Shown here piece after piece: positions 15,630 through 26,203 of a stretch of 64,000 nt of DNA. The DNA comes from Aeromicrobium yanjiei. Its GTDB lineage: Bacteria; Actinomycetota; Actinomycetes; Propionibacteriales; Nocardioidaceae. The notes beneath the pieces were generated by a model. The model made no database searches, was not told the DNA's origin, and worked only from the letters and a program-made list of their open reading frames with translations. Position 1 is the stretch's first letter. Every line of letters begins with the position of its first letter. Where the stretch lies: positions 2,728,001 through 2,792,000 of the forward strand of contig NZ_CP045737.1 in the NCBI RefSeq assembly GCF_009649075.1, given 5' to 3'. The position numbers were made by a program, and so were the translations under genes.

Positions 15630-17069
15630 ATGTTCAAGAACACGATGCCGCGCTACGAGATCCTGTCCGAGGACGCGATGGCGTCCCTCGAGACGGCCTG
15701 GCGCCGGCTGATGACCGAGGTCGGCGTCGAGTTCATGCACGACGACGCGCTCGAGCTGTTCCGCCAGGCCGGCCAGAAGGTCGTCGACAACACCGTCTTC
15801 CTGGACCCCGAGTTCGTGCTCGCCCAGGTCGCCAAGGCGCCACGCGAGTTCGACGTCCAGGCCCGCAACCCCGCCAACAACGTGCACATCGGCGGCGACT
15901 TCATGTCGTTCAGCGGTGTCTACGGCCCGCCGTTCGTCCGCGAGGGCGCGGTCCGGCGGGACGCCATGATGGACGACTTCCGCAACTTCACGAAGCTCGC
16001 GCAGGGCTACGACGAGCTGGACTCCGCCGGCGGCATCATCTGCGAGCCGTACGACACCCCACTCGACTCGCGGCACCTCGACATGCTGCTCGCCCTGCAG
16101 ACCCTGACCGACAAGGTCTACATGGGCAACGTGGTGTCGGGGGTCAATGCGCGCGACACCATCGCGATGGGCGAGATCCTGTTCGGCGGCCGCGAGGCCA
16201 TCGAGGAGACGCCGGTCTCGATCTCCCTGATCAACTGCAACTCGCCACTGCGCTGGGACGACCGCATGCTGGAGTCCCTGCTGGAGTACGCCCGCGCGGG
16301 CCAGCCGGTCGTCCTCACCCCGTTCATCCTCATGGGCGCGATGTCCCCCGTCACGATCCCGGCGGCCCTCGTGCAGCAGATCGTCGAGGCGCTCTCGGGC
16401 ATCGCTCTGGCCCAGCTGGTGCGGCCGGGCACGCCGGTGATCTTCGGCTCGTTCCTGTCCAACATCGACATGCAGTCGGGATCGCCGTGCTTCGGCACGC
16501 CGGAGTCGGGAATCGGCCTGCTCTGCACGGGTCAGATCGCCCGCCGGTTCGGCCTGCCGTTCCGCTCCGGCGGTGGCCTCACCTCGGCGCACCAGGCCGA
16601 TGCGCAGGCCGGCTACGAGTCGCTCATGACGTTGATGCCCACGTTCCTGGCGGGTGCGAACTGGGTCATGCACTCCGCCGGATGGCTCGAGGGTGGGCTC
16701 GTCGCGGGCTACGAGAAGTTCGTGATGGACGTCGAGCTGCTGCAGATGCTGCGGGCCGAGTTCACGCCGCTGGAGATCGACGAGTCGTCGCTCGCCTTCG
16801 ACGCCCACGTCGAGGTCGGCCACGGCGGGCACTTCCTCGGCGCGATGCACACGATGGAGCGCTTCCGCACCTGCTTCCACCGTCCGTTCCTGTCCAGCTC
16901 GGACAACTTCGACAAGTGGACCCGCAACGGATCCCTCGACACCAACGACCGGGCCTCGGTCGTCTATCGCAAGCGCCTCGAGGAGTACGAGCAGCCGCCG
17001 CTGGACGAGGGCATCCGCGAGGAGCTCGAGCGGTACGTGATCCGTCGCCGCGCCGAGCTCGGCGACTGA
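15630..17069 (+). CDS. MttB-family methyltransferase without pyrrolysine (MtgB-like)
   Basis: This 479-residue protein of the trimethylamine methyltransferase (COG5598) family is expected to demethylate a quaternary amine, most likely glycine betaine, and methylate the corrinoid protein. The frame has no amber codon, so it belongs to the non-pyrrolysine branch that includes MtgB. Family stretches include VGVEFMHDDALELFRQAGQK, GGIICEPYDTPLDSRHLDML, GSFLSNIDMQSGSPCFGTPE and GLPFRSGGGLTSAHQADAQ. The ATG at 15630 has GGAGG 4 bases upstream. It is followed 2 bases later by purU and divergent from the regulator-corrinoid operon. Carnitine or proline betaine are other possible substrates. Confidence 0.85.
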   Translation: MFKNTMPRYEILSEDAMASLETAWRRLMTEVGVEFMHDDALELFRQAGQKVVDNTVFLDPEFVLAQVAKAPREFDVQARNPANNVHIGGDFMSFSGVYGPPFVREGAVRRDAMMDDFRNFTKLAQGYDELDSAGGIICEPYDTPLDSRHLDMLLALQTLTDKVYMGNVVSGVNARDTIAMGEILFGGREAIEETPVSISLINCNSPLRWDDRMLESLLEYARAGQPVVLTPFILMGAMSPVTIPAALVQQIVEALSGIALAQLVRPGTPVIFGSFLSNIDMQSGSPCFGTPESGIGLLCTGQIARRFGLPFRSGGGLTSAHQADAQAGYESLMTLMPTFLAGANWVMHSAGWLEGGLVAGYEKFVMDVELLQMLRAEFTPLEIDESSLAFDAHVEVGHGGHFLGAMHTMERFRTCFHRPFLSSSDNFDKWTRNGSLDTNDRASVVYRKRLEEYEQPPLDEGIREELERYVIRRRAELGD

Positions 17070-17071
17070 GG

Positions 17072-17941
17072 ATGGCGGTCGAGGAGGGGCGCGCACCGGC
17101 GTACCTGCTGACCTTGTCCTGCGGGGACCGGCCGGGACTGGTCTTCGCGGTGTCGTCCTGGCTCATGCAGGTCGGGGGCAACATCGTGGACTCGCAGCAG
17201 TTCGACGACCCGCTGGGCAACCAGTTCTTCATGCGGGTGCACTTCGAGGCCGCGGACGTCCCGCTGGAGCAGCTGCGCAGCTCGTTCGCGGGCGTCGGCG
17301 ACGAGCACGGCATGACGTGGCACCTGTTCTCGGCCGACGCCCCCTACCGCACGCTCGTGCTGGTCTCCCGGTTCGGCCACTGCCTCAACGACCTGCTGTT
17401 CCGCCAGAGCACCGGCGCGCTCAACATCGTGGTGCCGGCGGTCGTGTCCAACCACCGCGACTTCGAGCGCCTCGCGGCGTCGTACGACGTCCCGTTCCAC
17501 CACGTGCCGGTCACCCCTGACACCCGGGACGAAGCCGAGGCGCGCCTGCTCGAGCTGGTCGACGAGCTGCGGATCGACCTGGTCGTCCTGGCCCGCTACA
17601 TGCAGGTGCTGTCCGACACCACGTGCCAGCGGCTGCGGGGCCAGGTGATCAACATCCACCACTCCTTCCTGCCCAGCTTCAAGGGCGCCAAGCCCTATCA
17701 CCAGGCGCACGACCGCGGGGTCAAGCTGATCGGCGCGACCGCGCACTACGTGACTCCCGATCTCGACGAGGGGCCGATCATCGAGCAGGGGGTGACCCGG
17801 GTGAACCACCGGATGACGCCCGACGACCTGGTCAGAGCCGGCCGGGACGTGGAGGCGCAGGTGCTGGCGACGGCCGTCCAGTGGCACACCGAGCAGCGCC
17901 TGCTGCTCGACGGCTCGCGGGTCGTGGTCTTCCCGCGCTGA
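17072..17941 (+). CDS. purU: Formyltetrahydrofolate deformylase
   Basis: This 289-residue enzyme hydrolyses 10-formyl-THF to THF and formate. The N-terminal ACT domain (about 8-90: LTLSCGDRPGLVFAVSSWL) precedes a formyl-transferase fold with the catalytic Asn/His region NIHHSFLPSFKGA and the Asp of TPDLDEGP. It begins 2 bases after the MttB-family stop, so the two are cotranscribed. In this setting it would drain one-carbon units from the demethylation reactions and return free THF (inference), rather than feed purine synthesis. Confidence 0.92.
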   Translation: MAVEEGRAPAYLLTLSCGDRPGLVFAVSSWLMQVGGNIVDSQQFDDPLGNQFFMRVHFEAADVPLEQLRSSFAGVGDEHGMTWHLFSADAPYRTLVLVSRFGHCLNDLLFRQSTGALNIVVPAVVSNHRDFERLAASYDVPFHHVPVTPDTRDEAEARLLELVDELRIDLVVLARYMQVLSDTTCQRLRGQVINIHHSFLPSFKGAKPYHQAHDRGVKLIGATAHYVTPDLDEGPIIEQGVTRVNHRMTPDDLVRAGRDVEAQVLATAVQWHTEQRLLLDGSRVVVFPR

Positions 17942-17964
17942 CCCGGCCGACCCGCTCGTCACTG

Positions 17965-17979
17965 TTGCTGATCGTGCAA
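17965..17979. promoter_or_regulatory. TTGC-N7-GCAA operator upstream of second IclR gene
   Basis: TTGC-TGATCGT-GCAA lies directly before the -10 box of the IclR gene at 17992. The same motif occurs before the aldehyde dehydrogenase gene (18863-18877) and before the dimethylglycine oxidase gene (26319-26333), which indicates autoregulation plus control of both. Confidence 0.6.
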
Positions 17980-17985
17980 TATGGT
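17980..17985 (+). promoter_or_regulatory. Leaderless -10 box (TATGGT) for second IclR gene
   Basis: TATGGT is followed by 6 bases and ATG 17992. The operator ends on the base before it, so a bound repressor would cover the promoter. Confidence 0.5.
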
Positions 17986-17991
17986 CACGGC

Positions 17992-18816
17992 ATGAGCAAC
18001 GAGGCGACGCGCCCTGCCGGGGCGAAGGCTGTCACCAGCGCCGTCCAGTCCGTCGACCGGGCGCTGGCGATCCTGGAGATCCTGGCCCACGACGGCGAGT
18101 CCGGAGTCACCGACATCGCCGCTCAGCTCGAGGTGCACAAGTCCACCGCGTTCCGGCTCATCGCCACCCTCGAGCGCCGCGGCCTGGTCGAGCAGAACGA
18201 CGACCGCGGCAAGTACCGCCTCGGCGTCGGCATCCTGCGACTGGCCGGCGCCACCACGGCCCGTCTCGACGTGGTCCAGGAGGCCCGGCCGCTCGCGCGG
18301 GCGCTGGCCGCCGCGACCCGTGAGACGGTCAACATCGCGGTGCTGTCGGAGGGAGCCGCGCTCTACCTCGACCAGATCGCCGGGGGATCGTCCCTGCAGT
18401 CGCACAACTGGGTCGGCCAGCGCATCCCGTTGCACGCGACCGCGAACGGCAAGGCGCTGCTGTCCGGGCTCGACCCGGCCGAGATCGGCGCTGCGGTCAG
18501 CACCCCGCTGAGGGCCTACACCGACACGACGGTCACCACGGTCAAGGCCTTGCTCACCGATGTCGCCGCCGTGCGCGAAGCCGGCTACGCGATCGCGATG
18601 GACGAGCTGGAGCACGGCCTCACCGCCGTCGCCGCCCCCGTCCGCAATGCACACGGCGACGTGATCGCGTCGCTGTCGGTCTCCGGTCCGACGTTCCGGT
18701 TCGACGAGGAGCGACTGTCCGAGACCGTGCGGTCGGTCGTCGAGACCGCCCAGGAGGTCTCGGAAAGACTGGGGTGGCGCGCGCGCGACCGCGGCGGGGT
18801 TGCCGAAAACGCTTGA
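17992..18816 (+). CDS. IclR family regulator of the choline/dimethylglycine genes
   Basis: This 274-residue protein has an N-terminal winged helix (ESGVTDIAAQLEVHKSTAFR then LIATLERRGLV) and a C-terminal effector domain (SLQSHNWVGQRIPLHATANG then KALLSG, GLTAVAAPVRNAHGDVIASL). It lies between purU and the betaine aldehyde dehydrogenase gene. TTGC-N7-GCAA palindromes at its own promoter and two downstream promoters suggest it is the local regulator of betB-betA-transporter and of the dimethylglycine oxidase-ETF operon. It differs from the other IclR in operator type, so the two may respond to different intermediates. The ligand is unknown. Confidence 0.87.
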   Translation: MSNEATRPAGAKAVTSAVQSVDRALAILEILAHDGESGVTDIAAQLEVHKSTAFRLIATLERRGLVEQNDDRGKYRLGVGILRLAGATTARLDVVQEARPLARALAAATRETVNIAVLSEGAALYLDQIAGGSSLQSHNWVGQRIPLHATANGKALLSGLDPAEIGAAVSTPLRAYTDTTVTTVKALLTDVAAVREAGYAIAMDELEHGLTAVAAPVRNAHGDVIASLSVSGPTFRFDEERLSETVRSVVETAQEVSERLGWRARDRGGVAENA

Positions 18817-18860
18817 CGTGGCGGCCCGCTGCCGCCAAAGTTGTTGCGTAGCCCGGCATA

Positions 18861-18879
18861 TGTTGCACGATAAGCAACA
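18861..18879. promoter_or_regulatory. TTGC-N7-GCAA operator before aldehyde dehydrogenase operon
   Basis: TGTTGC-ACGATAA-GCAACA, two perfect 6-bp arms, is the best copy of the motif. It sits 56 bases before the GTG start, in the presumed promoter of the betB-betA-ABC operon. Confidence 0.65.
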
Positions 18880-18934
18880 CGTAGACCCCCTCGTGCACCC
18901 CATACCGTTGGGCGCGCGATAGCGAGGAGCCGCG

Positions 18935-20416
18935 GTGACCGGACTGTTCGTCGATGGGGCGTGGCACGAGGCAGCGTCCCAAAGGACCCGGGAGATCCGC
19001 TGCCCCGCGGACGGCAGCCTGGTCGCGACGGTCCCTGAAGGTGGGCCCGAGGACTCCGAGCTGGCGATCGCCGCCGCGCGGCGCGCGTTCGACGGCGGCC
19101 CCTGGCCCGCCACCTCGTCATTGGAGCGCGGAGCGCTGCTGCACCGTGTCGCGGACCTGCTCGAGCGGGACAAGGAGACCGTCGCCCGGCTGGAGTCGCT
19201 CGACACCGGCAAGCGGGTCGTCGAGTCCCGCTACGACGTCGACGACGTCGTGGGGGTCTTCCGCCACTTCGCGGGGCTCGCCGGCGCCGAGAGCGGTCGG
19301 GTGGTCGACGCCGGACGCGCCGACGTGGTCAGCCGCATCGTCCACGAGCCCGTCGGCGTCTGCTCACTCATCTCCCCGTGGAACTACCCGCTGCTGCAGA
19401 CGGCGTGGAAGGTCGCGCCGGCGCTCGCGGCCGGCAACACGTTCGTGCTCAAGCCGAGCGAGCTGACCCCCTCGACCGCGATCTGGCTGATGCAGGCACT
19501 CACGGAGGCCGGGCTGCCCGCGGGAGTCGCGAACCTCGTCCTCGGTGCGGGCCCCGATGTCGGTCCGACGCTGACGTCGCACCCTGACGTCGACCTCGTG
19601 TCGTTCACCGGCGGCCTGACGACCGGACGCGGGATCATGGCCTCGGCGGCTCCGACGGTCAAGCGGATCGCTCTGGAGCTCGGCGGCAAGAATCCCAACA
19701 TCGTCTTCGCCGACGCCGACCGGGAGACTGCGCTCGACCTCGCGCTGACCGCGGTGTTCCTGCACTCGGGCCAGGTCTGCTCCGCGGGCGCCCGACTGCT
19801 GGTGCAGGACTCGATCCACGACGAGTTCGTGGCCGAGCTGGTCCGACGGGCCGAACGCATCCGCATCGGCGGGCCGTTCGACGACGACGCCGAGACCGGT
19901 CCGCTCATCAGCGCGGCGCATCGCGACAAGATCGAGGCGTACGTCGCGGCAGGACTGGCCGAGGGTGCAGAACTGCTGACCGGCGGCGCGCGCCCCGAGG
20001 GTCCGCAGTACGACGACGGCTTCTACTACCTGCCCACGATCCTCGGCTCGTGCCGCGCGGACATGCAGGTCGTGCGCGAGGAGTCCTTCGGCCCCGTGCT
20101 GACCGTCGAGACGTTCGTCGACGAGGACGGTGCGGTGGCCACCGCCAACGACAGCATCTACGGCCTGGCAGGCGCGGTGTGGACCAGCAACGCAGGTCGC
20201 GCCGAGCGGGTCGCGGGGCGCCTTCGCATGGGCACGGTGTGGATCAACGACTACCACCCGTACGTCCCCCAGGCCGAGTGGGGCGGCTACAAGCAGTCGG
20301 GCTTCGGACGCGAGCTCGGCCTGGCCGGACTCGAGGAGTACCGCGAGACCAAGCACATCTGGCACAACATCGACCCCGCCCCCCAGGCCTGGTTCGACGG
20401 CAAGGGGCCCTCATGA
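18935..20416 (+). CDS. betB: Betaine aldehyde dehydrogenase-type ALDH
   Basis: This 493-residue NAD(P)-dependent aldehyde dehydrogenase has all key residues: Asn150 in SPWNYP, Lys173 in LKPSE, Glu248 in LELGGKNPN and nucleophile Cys282 in SGQVCSAG. The C-terminal segment [18 protein letters not shown] is typical of the betaine aldehyde branch. It is the first gene of an operon with choline dehydrogenase and a quaternary-amine transporter, which supports betaine aldehyde to glycine betaine as the reaction. The start is GTG with GAGGAG upstream; its stop overlaps the next start (ATGA). Confidence 0.85.
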   Translation: MTGLFVDGAWHEAASQRTREIRCPADGSLVATVPEGGPEDSELAIAAARRAFDGGPWPATSSLERGALLHRVADLLERDKETVARLESLDTGKRVVESRYDVDDVVGVFRHFAGLAGAESGRVVDAGRADVVSRIVHEPVGVCSLISPWNYPLLQTAWKVAPALAAGNTFVLKPSELTPSTAIWLMQALTEAGLPAGVANLVLGAGPDVGPTLTSHPDVDLVSFTGGLTTGRGIMASAAPTVKRIALELGGKNPNIVFADADRETALDLALTAVFLHSGQVCSAGARLLVQDSIHDEFVAELVRRAERIRIGGPFDDDAETGPLISAAHRDKIEAYVAAGLAEGAELLTGGARPEGPQYDDGFYYLPTILGSCRADMQVVREESFGPVLTVETFVDEDGAVATANDSIYGLAGAVWTSNAGRAERVAGRLRMGTVWINDYHPYVPQAEWGGYKQSGFGRELGLAGLEEYRETKHIWHNIDPAPQAWFDGKGPS

Positions 20417-22128
20417 AGCGCGAGCGCTACGACATCGTCATCGTGGGCGGCGGCTCCGCGGGCTCCGCACTGGGCAACCGCCTGAGCGCGGACCCGTCGA
20501 CCACCGTGCTGGTGCTGGAGGCCGGCCGCAGCGACAGCCGGCTCGACCCGTTCATCCACATGCCGGCCGCCCTGCCCTATCCGATCGGCAACCGTCTGTA
20601 CGACTGGAAGTACGAGTCCGAGCCAGAGCCGTTCATGGCCGGCCGCCGGGTCTTCCACGCTCGCGGCAAGGTCCTCGGCGGCTCGAGCAGCATCAACGGG
20701 ATGATCTTCCAGCGCGGCAACCCCCTGGACTACGAGCGGTGGGCCGCCGATCCGGGCATGGAGTCATGGAGCTATGCGAGCTGCCTGCCGTACTTCAAGC
20801 GCATGGAGACCTGCCTGGCCGGGGCCGACGACTGGCGCGGCGGCTCCGGTCCCTTGATCCTCGAGCGCGGGCCCGGCACCAACCCGCTCTTCGGGGCCTT
20901 CCTCCGGGCGACCGAGGAAGCCGGGTACCCGCCGACCGACGACGTCAACGGCTACCGGCAGGAGGGGTTCGCCCGGTTCGACCGCAACGTGCACCGGGGA
21001 CGCCGGCTGAGCGCGGCCCGCGCGTACCTGCATCCGGTCAAGCACCGGCCCAACCTGCGGATCGAGACCCTCGCCCACGTCACCGGCCTGCGGATGGAGG
21101 GCACCCGGGTCGTAGGGGTCGACTACCTGCGCGGCGGACGGCTTCGGCGGAGCATCACTGCGGGAGAGGTCATCTTGTGCGGGGGCGCGATCAACTCCCC
21201 CCAGGTCCTGCAGCTGGCCGGTATCGGCAACGCCGACGAGCTCAGTGCCCTCGGCATCGATCCGGTCGTGGACCTGCCGGGCGTCGGGGAGAACCTGCAG
21301 GACCACCTCGAGGTCTACATCCAGTACGCCAGCACGCAGCCGGTCTCGATCGGTCCGTGGCTCAAGCACCGGCACAAGCCGCGCATCGGCGCCGAGTGGC
21401 TGTTCCTGCGCCGGGGGGTCGGCGCGACCAACCACTTCGAGGCCGGCGGCTTCGTGCGCAGCAACGATCTCGTGGACTACCCCAACCTGATGTTCCACTT
21501 CCTGCCGATCGCGATCCGCTACGACGGATCGCAGCCGGCCGCCGAGCACGGCTACCAGGTGCACATCGGCCCGATGTACAGCGACGTGCGCGGATCGGTC
21601 AAGATCACCTCCACCGATCCGCTGAGGCATCCGGCACTCCGCTTCAACTACCTGTCGACCGAGACCGACCGGCGCGAGTGGATCGAGATGGTCCGCATCG
21701 CGCGGCGCATCCTCAACCAGCCGGCGTTCGACCCGTTCAACGGCGGGGAGATCTCGCCGGGGCCCGAGGTGGAGACCGATCAGGAGATCCTCGACTGGGT
21801 CGCCAAGGACGCCGAGACCGCCCTGCACCCGTCGTGCACCGCGCGCATGGGCACCGACGAGATGAGCGTGATCGACCCCCTCACCATGCGGGTGCACGGG
21901 GTCGAGGGCCTGCGCGTCGTCGACGCCTCCTCGATGCCATACGTCACCAACGGCAACATCTACGCGCCGGTCATGATGCTCGCCGAGAAGGCCGCCGACC
22001 TGATCCTCGGCAACACGCCCCTGCCGCCCGAGACCGATGTGCCGTTCTATCGGTTCCGCGACGGCTCGCCCCTCCACCCGCCGGGCGATCCGCGCAACGC
22101 GGTCCCCTCGAAGCAGGAGAAATCATGA
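20413..22128 (+). CDS. betA: GMC-family oxidoreductase, probable choline dehydrogenase
   Basis: This 571-residue FAD enzyme has dinucleotide fold [18 protein letters not shown] at the N-terminus, [18 protein letters not shown] with DYERWA (GMC signature 1), and the C-terminal catalytic pair His472 in [10 protein letters not shown] and Asn515 in TNGNIYAP. It belongs to the choline dehydrogenase/BetA branch and would oxidise choline to betaine aldehyde at the membrane or with a soluble acceptor. It overlaps by 4 bases both the upstream ALDH and the downstream ABC ATPase genes. Another primary alcohol (for example L-carnitine- or ectoine-related) cannot be excluded. Confidence 0.8.
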   Translation: MKRERYDIVIVGGGSAGSALGNRLSADPSTTVLVLEAGRSDSRLDPFIHMPAALPYPIGNRLYDWKYESEPEPFMAGRRVFHARGKVLGGSSSINGMIFQRGNPLDYERWAADPGMESWSYASCLPYFKRMETCLAGADDWRGGSGPLILERGPGTNPLFGAFLRATEEAGYPPTDDVNGYRQEGFARFDRNVHRGRRLSAARAYLHPVKHRPNLRIETLAHVTGLRMEGTRVVGVDYLRGGRLRRSITAGEVILCGGAINSPQVLQLAGIGNADELSALGIDPVVDLPGVGENLQDHLEVYIQYASTQPVSIGPWLKHRHKPRIGAEWLFLRRGVGATNHFEAGGFVRSNDLVDYPNLMFHFLPIAIRYDGSQPAAEHGYQVHIGPMYSDVRGSVKITSTDPLRHPALRFNYLSTETDRREWIEMVRIARRILNQPAFDPFNGGEISPGPEVETDQEILDWVAKDAETALHPSCTARMGTDEMSVIDPLTMRVHGVEGLRVVDASSMPYVTNGNIYAPVMMLAEKAADLILGNTPLPPETDVPFYRFRDGSPLHPPGDPRNAVPSKQEKS

Positions 22129-23159
22129 CCGATCCCGCAGTCAAGGTGGAGAACCTCTGGAAGGTCTTCGGACCCCGGGCCGCACGGATCCCCGGCAGCC
22201 CCGAAGGTGACCTGTCCCGCGAGGAGCTGCGCAGCAGGACCGGCTGCGTAGCGGCGGTCAAGGACGTCAGCTTCGAGGTGCAGCAGGGCGAGGTGTTCGT
22301 CGTCATGGGGCTCTCGGGCTCGGGCAAGTCAACCCTCGTGCGCTGTCTGACCCGGCTGATCGAGCCCACCGACGGGGAGGTCATGATCAACGGCACCGAT
22401 GTGCTGACGATGTCGGAGTCGGCGCTGCGCGAGCTGCGGCGCAAGCACGTCGCGATGGTGTTCCAGCACTTCGGCCTGCTCCCCCACCGCCGTGTCCTCG
22501 ACAACGTCGCGTACGGCCTGGAGGTCCGCGGCGTCGGCCGCAAGGAGCGTCACGCGAAGGCCCGGGAGGTGCTCGACCTCGTCGGCCTGTCGGGCAACGC
22601 CTCGTCGTACCCCGACCAGCTCTCCGGCGGGATGCAGCAGCGCGTGGGCCTCGGCCGGGCGCTCGCGGTCGACCCGTCGCTGCTGCTGTTCGACGAGCCG
22701 TTCTCGGCCCTCGACCCGCTGATCCGCCGCGACATGCAGAACGAGGTCATCCGGCTGCACCACGAGGTCAAGAAGACGATGGTCTTCATCACCCACGACC
22801 TCTCCGAGGCGCTCAAGCTCGGTGACCGCATCCTCATCATGCGCGACGGCGAGGTCGTGCAGGTCGGCACTCCCGACGAGGTCGTCGGTGCGCCTGCGGA
22901 CGACTACGTGCGCGACTTCGTCAGCGAGGTCCCCAAGTCGCACGTCCTGACGCTCAAGTGGGTGATGCGGCCGCCCCTCGACGGGGAGGCCCTCGACGGA
23001 CCCGAGCTGGCCCCGGACGTCGTCGTCCAGACCGCCGCCCGCCAGGTGCTCGCCTCCGACAAGCCCATCAAGGTCGTCGAGAACGACCGGCTCCTGGGCG
23101 TCGTGACCGACGAGGACATCTTGCGGGTCATCGTCGCGGAAGAAAAAGGCGCGGCGTGA
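22125..23159 (+). CDS. Quaternary-amine ABC transporter ATPase (ProV/OpuAA type)
   Basis: This 344-residue ATPase has Walker [10 protein letters not shown] (62-70), signature LSGGMQQR (166-173), Walker B LLLFDEP (186-192) and switch His in [11 protein letters not shown]. The N-terminal segment before the P-loop (KVFGPRA and the charged linker to [10 protein letters not shown]) is the ProV/OpuAA type. A C-terminal part (about 255-344) resembles a degenerate CBS region, used in relatives to sense ionic strength. It overlaps its neighbours by 4 bases on both sides. With the fused permease and lipoprotein it forms a choline/betaine importer. Confidence 0.9.
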   Translation: MTDPAVKVENLWKVFGPRAARIPGSPEGDLSREELRSRTGCVAAVKDVSFEVQQGEVFVVMGLSGSGKSTLVRCLTRLIEPTDGEVMINGTDVLTMSESALRELRRKHVAMVFQHFGLLPHRRVLDNVAYGLEVRGVGRKERHAKAREVLDLVGLSGNASSYPDQLSGGMQQRVGLGRALAVDPSLLLFDEPFSALDPLIRRDMQNEVIRLHHEVKKTMVFITHDLSEALKLGDRILIMRDGEVVQVGTPDEVVGAPADDYVRDFVSEVPKSHVLTLKWVMRPPLDGEALDGPELAPDVVVQTAARQVLASDKPIKVVENDRLLGVVTDEDILRVIVAEEKGAA

Positions 23160-25153
23160 GCACCGCGACGCTGGCACCCGAGGAACCGGAGGTCCGGACG
23201 CCGCCGCCGGCGCCCGAGGGCCGGCGGCCCAACCGGGCCGTGATCGTCGCGGGCATCCTCATCGTCTTCGCCGTCGTCGCGACGCTCCTCAACGGCAAGG
23301 ACACCCGGCCGCTCGCGCGCTCGGACCTCACGGGCTTCCAGGACTGGCTCGGCGAGCTCAGCGACAAGCTCGAGTCCGCCCGCGACTCCAGCGCGATCCT
23401 GCAGGGACTGGGCCACATCAGCGACGCCCTCGACTCAGTGGCACAGTTCCTGGCCGAGCTGGTCAGCGAGCCGGCGTTCCCGCGCCCCGTGCCCGAGATC
23501 GGCTGGCTCGGGGTCATCGCGGTCGCGGTCTGGATCGCCCTGGCCGTCGCCGGCTGGCGGATGGCCGTCCTGACCGGTGTCAGCTTCGCTGCGTTCGGCC
23601 TGTTCGGCTTCTGGACCGAGAGCATGGAGACCCTGATCGTCACGTTCATGTCGGTCGCGATCTGCCTCGTCATCGGCATCCCGGTCGGCATCTGGATGGG
23701 CCGCAGCAGACGGGCCACGAGCGTCCTGACGCCCATCCTCGACGGCCTCCAGACGCTCCCCTCGTTCGTCTACCTGCTGCCGATCACCCTCTTCTTCAGC
23801 ATCGGCGTCGCCGCGGCCGTGATCGTGACCCTCATCTACGCCCTGCCGCCGGTCATCCGCATCAGCGCCCACGGGATCCGCAGCGTCTCGCAGGAGACGA
23901 TCGAGGCGATGCAGTCGCTCGGCACCAGCAGATCGCAGATGCTGCGCAAGGTGCAGCTGCCGATGGCGAAGCGCACGATCATCGTCGGCGTCAACCAGAC
24001 GATCATGGCGGCCCTGTCGATGGCGACCATCGCCGCGTTCATCGACGGACCCGGCCTCGGCAAGCCCGTCATCAAGGCCCTGGAGTCGCTCGACGTCGGC
24101 CGTGCCGCGACGGCGGGGCTCTGCATCGTGATCATGGCGATCATGCTCGACCGCGTCACGACCGCGGCGAGCATCCGCAGCGAGGCGATCCCGACCCCTC
24201 ACGGGCGCCGCAACCGCTGGATCGGCCTCGCCGCGAGCGGCGTCGCGGCGATCGTGTGCGTCGTGCTCTCGCGCCAGTACCTCGACCTCGCCGAGTTCCC
24301 CGACAAGCCTGATCTCGGCCGCCCGTTCGCGGAGGGTGCCGACTCGGTCTCGGTCTGGCTCTCCGACAACGCCGCGGCCGTCACGGGGGCGATCAAGGAC
24401 GCCATCACCTACGGGCTGCTCAACCCGCTGCAGGAGCTCATCGCCCAGTCACCGTGGTGGCTCGTCGCGATCGTGCTGATCGGGCTGTCCTACGTGATCG
24501 GCGGGCTGCGCTCGCTCATCACCACGATCGTGTGCATCGGCGTGATCCTCGGCGTCGGCCTCTGGCAGGACAGCATGGTCACGCTGACGATGACCCTGGT
24601 GGCCACGATCCTCACGATGATCCTCGCCCTGGTCCTCGGCGTGTGGATGGCGCAGAGCCGACGCGTCGACCTGGTGCTGCGGCCGGTCCTGGACGCCGCC
24701 CAGGTGGTGCCGCCGTTCGTCTACCTCGTGCCGGCCCTCGCCCTGTTCGACCCCACGCGCTTCACCGCGATCGTGGCCGGCATCGTCTACGCGTCCCCGG
24801 TCGCGATCAAGCTGGTCTGCGACGCGATCCGCGACGTCTCACCGACCGTCATCGAGGCCGCCGAGTCGGCCGGCTCGAGCCGCTGGCAGATCATCACGAA
24901 GGTCCAGCTGCCCATGGCGCGCAAGGGCATCCAGCTCGCCGCCAACCAGGGAATGCTCTACGTCTTCGCGATGGTCGTGATCGGCGGCCTCGTCGGCGCC
25001 GGGGCGCTCGGCTATCTCGTGTACGCCGGGTTCACCCAGGCCGAGCTGTTCGGCAAGGGGCTCGCCGCGGGCATCGCCATCGTCGCCCTCGCGATCATGC
25101 TCGACCGGATGGCACAAGGAACGTCGGCCCGCCGGGCGCGGACGGGCACATGA
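23156..25153 (+). CDS. Quaternary-amine ABC transporter permease, two fused ProW-type domains
   Basis: This 665-residue membrane protein holds two tandem BPD_transp_1 domains. The first has [40 protein letters not shown] and the ATPase-coupling loop [20 protein letters not shown]. The second repeats these as [40 protein letters not shown] and [20 protein letters not shown]. Most ProW/OpuAB permeases act as dimers of one such domain; here one chain provides both halves. Start GTG 23156 overlaps the ATPase stop (GTGA). Confidence 0.9.
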   Translation: MSTATLAPEEPEVRTPPPAPEGRRPNRAVIVAGILIVFAVVATLLNGKDTRPLARSDLTGFQDWLGELSDKLESARDSSAILQGLGHISDALDSVAQFLAELVSEPAFPRPVPEIGWLGVIAVAVWIALAVAGWRMAVLTGVSFAAFGLFGFWTESMETLIVTFMSVAICLVIGIPVGIWMGRSRRATSVLTPILDGLQTLPSFVYLLPITLFFSIGVAAAVIVTLIYALPPVIRISAHGIRSVSQETIEAMQSLGTSRSQMLRKVQLPMAKRTIIVGVNQTIMAALSMATIAAFIDGPGLGKPVIKALESLDVGRAATAGLCIVIMAIMLDRVTTAASIRSEAIPTPHGRRNRWIGLAASGVAAIVCVVLSRQYLDLAEFPDKPDLGRPFAEGADSVSVWLSDNAAAVTGAIKDAITYGLLNPLQELIAQSPWWLVAIVLIGLSYVIGGLRSLITTIVCIGVILGVGLWQDSMVTLTMTLVATILTMILALVLGVWMAQSRRVDLVLRPVLDAAQVVPPFVYLVPALALFDPTRFTAIVAGIVYASPVAIKLVCDAIRDVSPTVIEAAESAGSSRWQIITKVQLPMARKGIQLAANQGMLYVFAMVVIGGLVGAGALGYLVYAGFTQAELFGKGLAAGIAIVALAIMLDRMAQGTSARRARTGT

Positions 25154-25210
25154 AGTTTCCTCCGATCCTCGGCCCCGGGGACCTGAGCGACACCAGATGA
25201 AGGAGCACAG

Positions 25211-26182
25211 ATGAGAACAACGACACGACGGGTGCGTCTGGCCGGAGTCATCGCCGCCAGCGCCCTGCTGACCCTGTCTGCGTGTGGCGGCGGAGACATC
25301 GAGGAGGACGACACCGGGTCCTCGGGCGGCAAGAAGTGCGACCAGACCGTCAACATGGCCGTCAACCCGTGGGTGGGCTACGAGGCCTCCGCGCACGTGG
25401 TCGGCAAGGTCATCGAGAACGAGCTGGGGTGCAAGGTGGAGTACAAGGACCTCAAGGAGGAGGTCGCCTGGCAGGGCTTCGGCAAGGGCACGGTCGACGT
25501 CGTGATCGAGGACTGGGGGCACCCGGCCCTGGAGAAGAAGTACATCGAGGGCGACAAGTCCGCGATCGACGCCGGCCCGAACGGCAACGTGGGCCAGATC
25601 GGCTGGTACGTCCCGCCGTGGATGGTCGAGAAGTATCCCGACATCACGGACTGGAAGAACCTCAACAAGTACGCGAGCGAGTTCAAGACCTCCGAGTCCG
25701 GCGACAAGGGTCAGATGCTCGACGGCGACCCGTCGTTCGTCACGAACGACGAGGCGCTCGTCAAGAACCTGAAGCTGGACTTCAAGGTCGTGTACGCCGG
25801 CAGCGAGGCCGCGTTGATCACGGCCTTCCGTCAGGCCGAGAAGCAGAAGAAGCCGCTCCTGGGCTACTTCTACGCTCCGCAGTGGTTCCTGTCGGAGGTC
25901 GACCTGCAGAAGGTCAACCTGCCGGAGTGGACCGAGGGCTGCGATGCGGACGCCGCGAAGGTCGCGTGCGACTACCCCGAGACGGACCTGAAGAAGATCG
26001 TGGCGACGAAGTTCTCCGAGTCCGGCAGCCCGGCGTACGACGTGGTCAAGAACTTCACCTGGACCAATGACGACCAGAACCTGGTCGCCAAGTACATCGC
26101 CGAGGACAAGATGGACCCCGACGACGCGGCGCAGAAGTGGATCGACGCCAACCCCGACACGGTCAAGACCTGGCTCGGCTGA
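25211..26182 (+). CDS. Glycine betaine/choline-binding lipoprotein (OpuAC/ProX type)
   Basis: This 323-residue lipoprotein has signal peptide and lipobox LSAC with Cys25. The mature domain shows NPWVGYEASAHVVG, VEYKDLKEEVAWQGFGKG, VIEDWGHPALEK and GWYVPPWMVEKYP. The scattered Trp residues supply the aromatic cage that binds a trimethylammonium group. AAGGAG precedes the ATG by 6 bases. It lies 57 bases after the permease in the same operon and is followed by a strong hairpin, so it ends the transcript. Confidence 0.9.
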   Translation: MRTTTRRVRLAGVIAASALLTLSACGGGDIEEDDTGSSGGKKCDQTVNMAVNPWVGYEASAHVVGKVIENELGCKVEYKDLKEEVAWQGFGKGTVDVVIEDWGHPALEKKYIEGDKSAIDAGPNGNVGQIGWYVPPWMVEKYPDITDWKNLNKYASEFKTSESGDKGQMLDGDPSFVTNDEALVKNLKLDFKVVYAGSEAALITAFRQAEKQKKPLLGYFYAPQWFLSEVDLQKVNLPEWTEGCDADAAKVACDYPETDLKKIVATKFSESGSPAYDVVKNFTWTNDDQNLVAKYIAEDKMDPDDAAQKWIDANPDTVKTWLG

Positions 26183-26203
26183 GGCCACCCCGCACGACGA
26201 TCG

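Noticed and set aside
14780-15630. Cobalamin riboswitch upstream of the corrinoid genes
   Set aside because: The divergent gap is only 139 bp, filled by palindromes and start regions, with no B12-box-like conserved structure.
15630-17069. MttB homologue checked for an in-frame amber (pyrrolysine) codon
   Set aside because: The frame is open throughout and no pylBCDST-like gene is in the window, so it is the non-pyrrolysine type.
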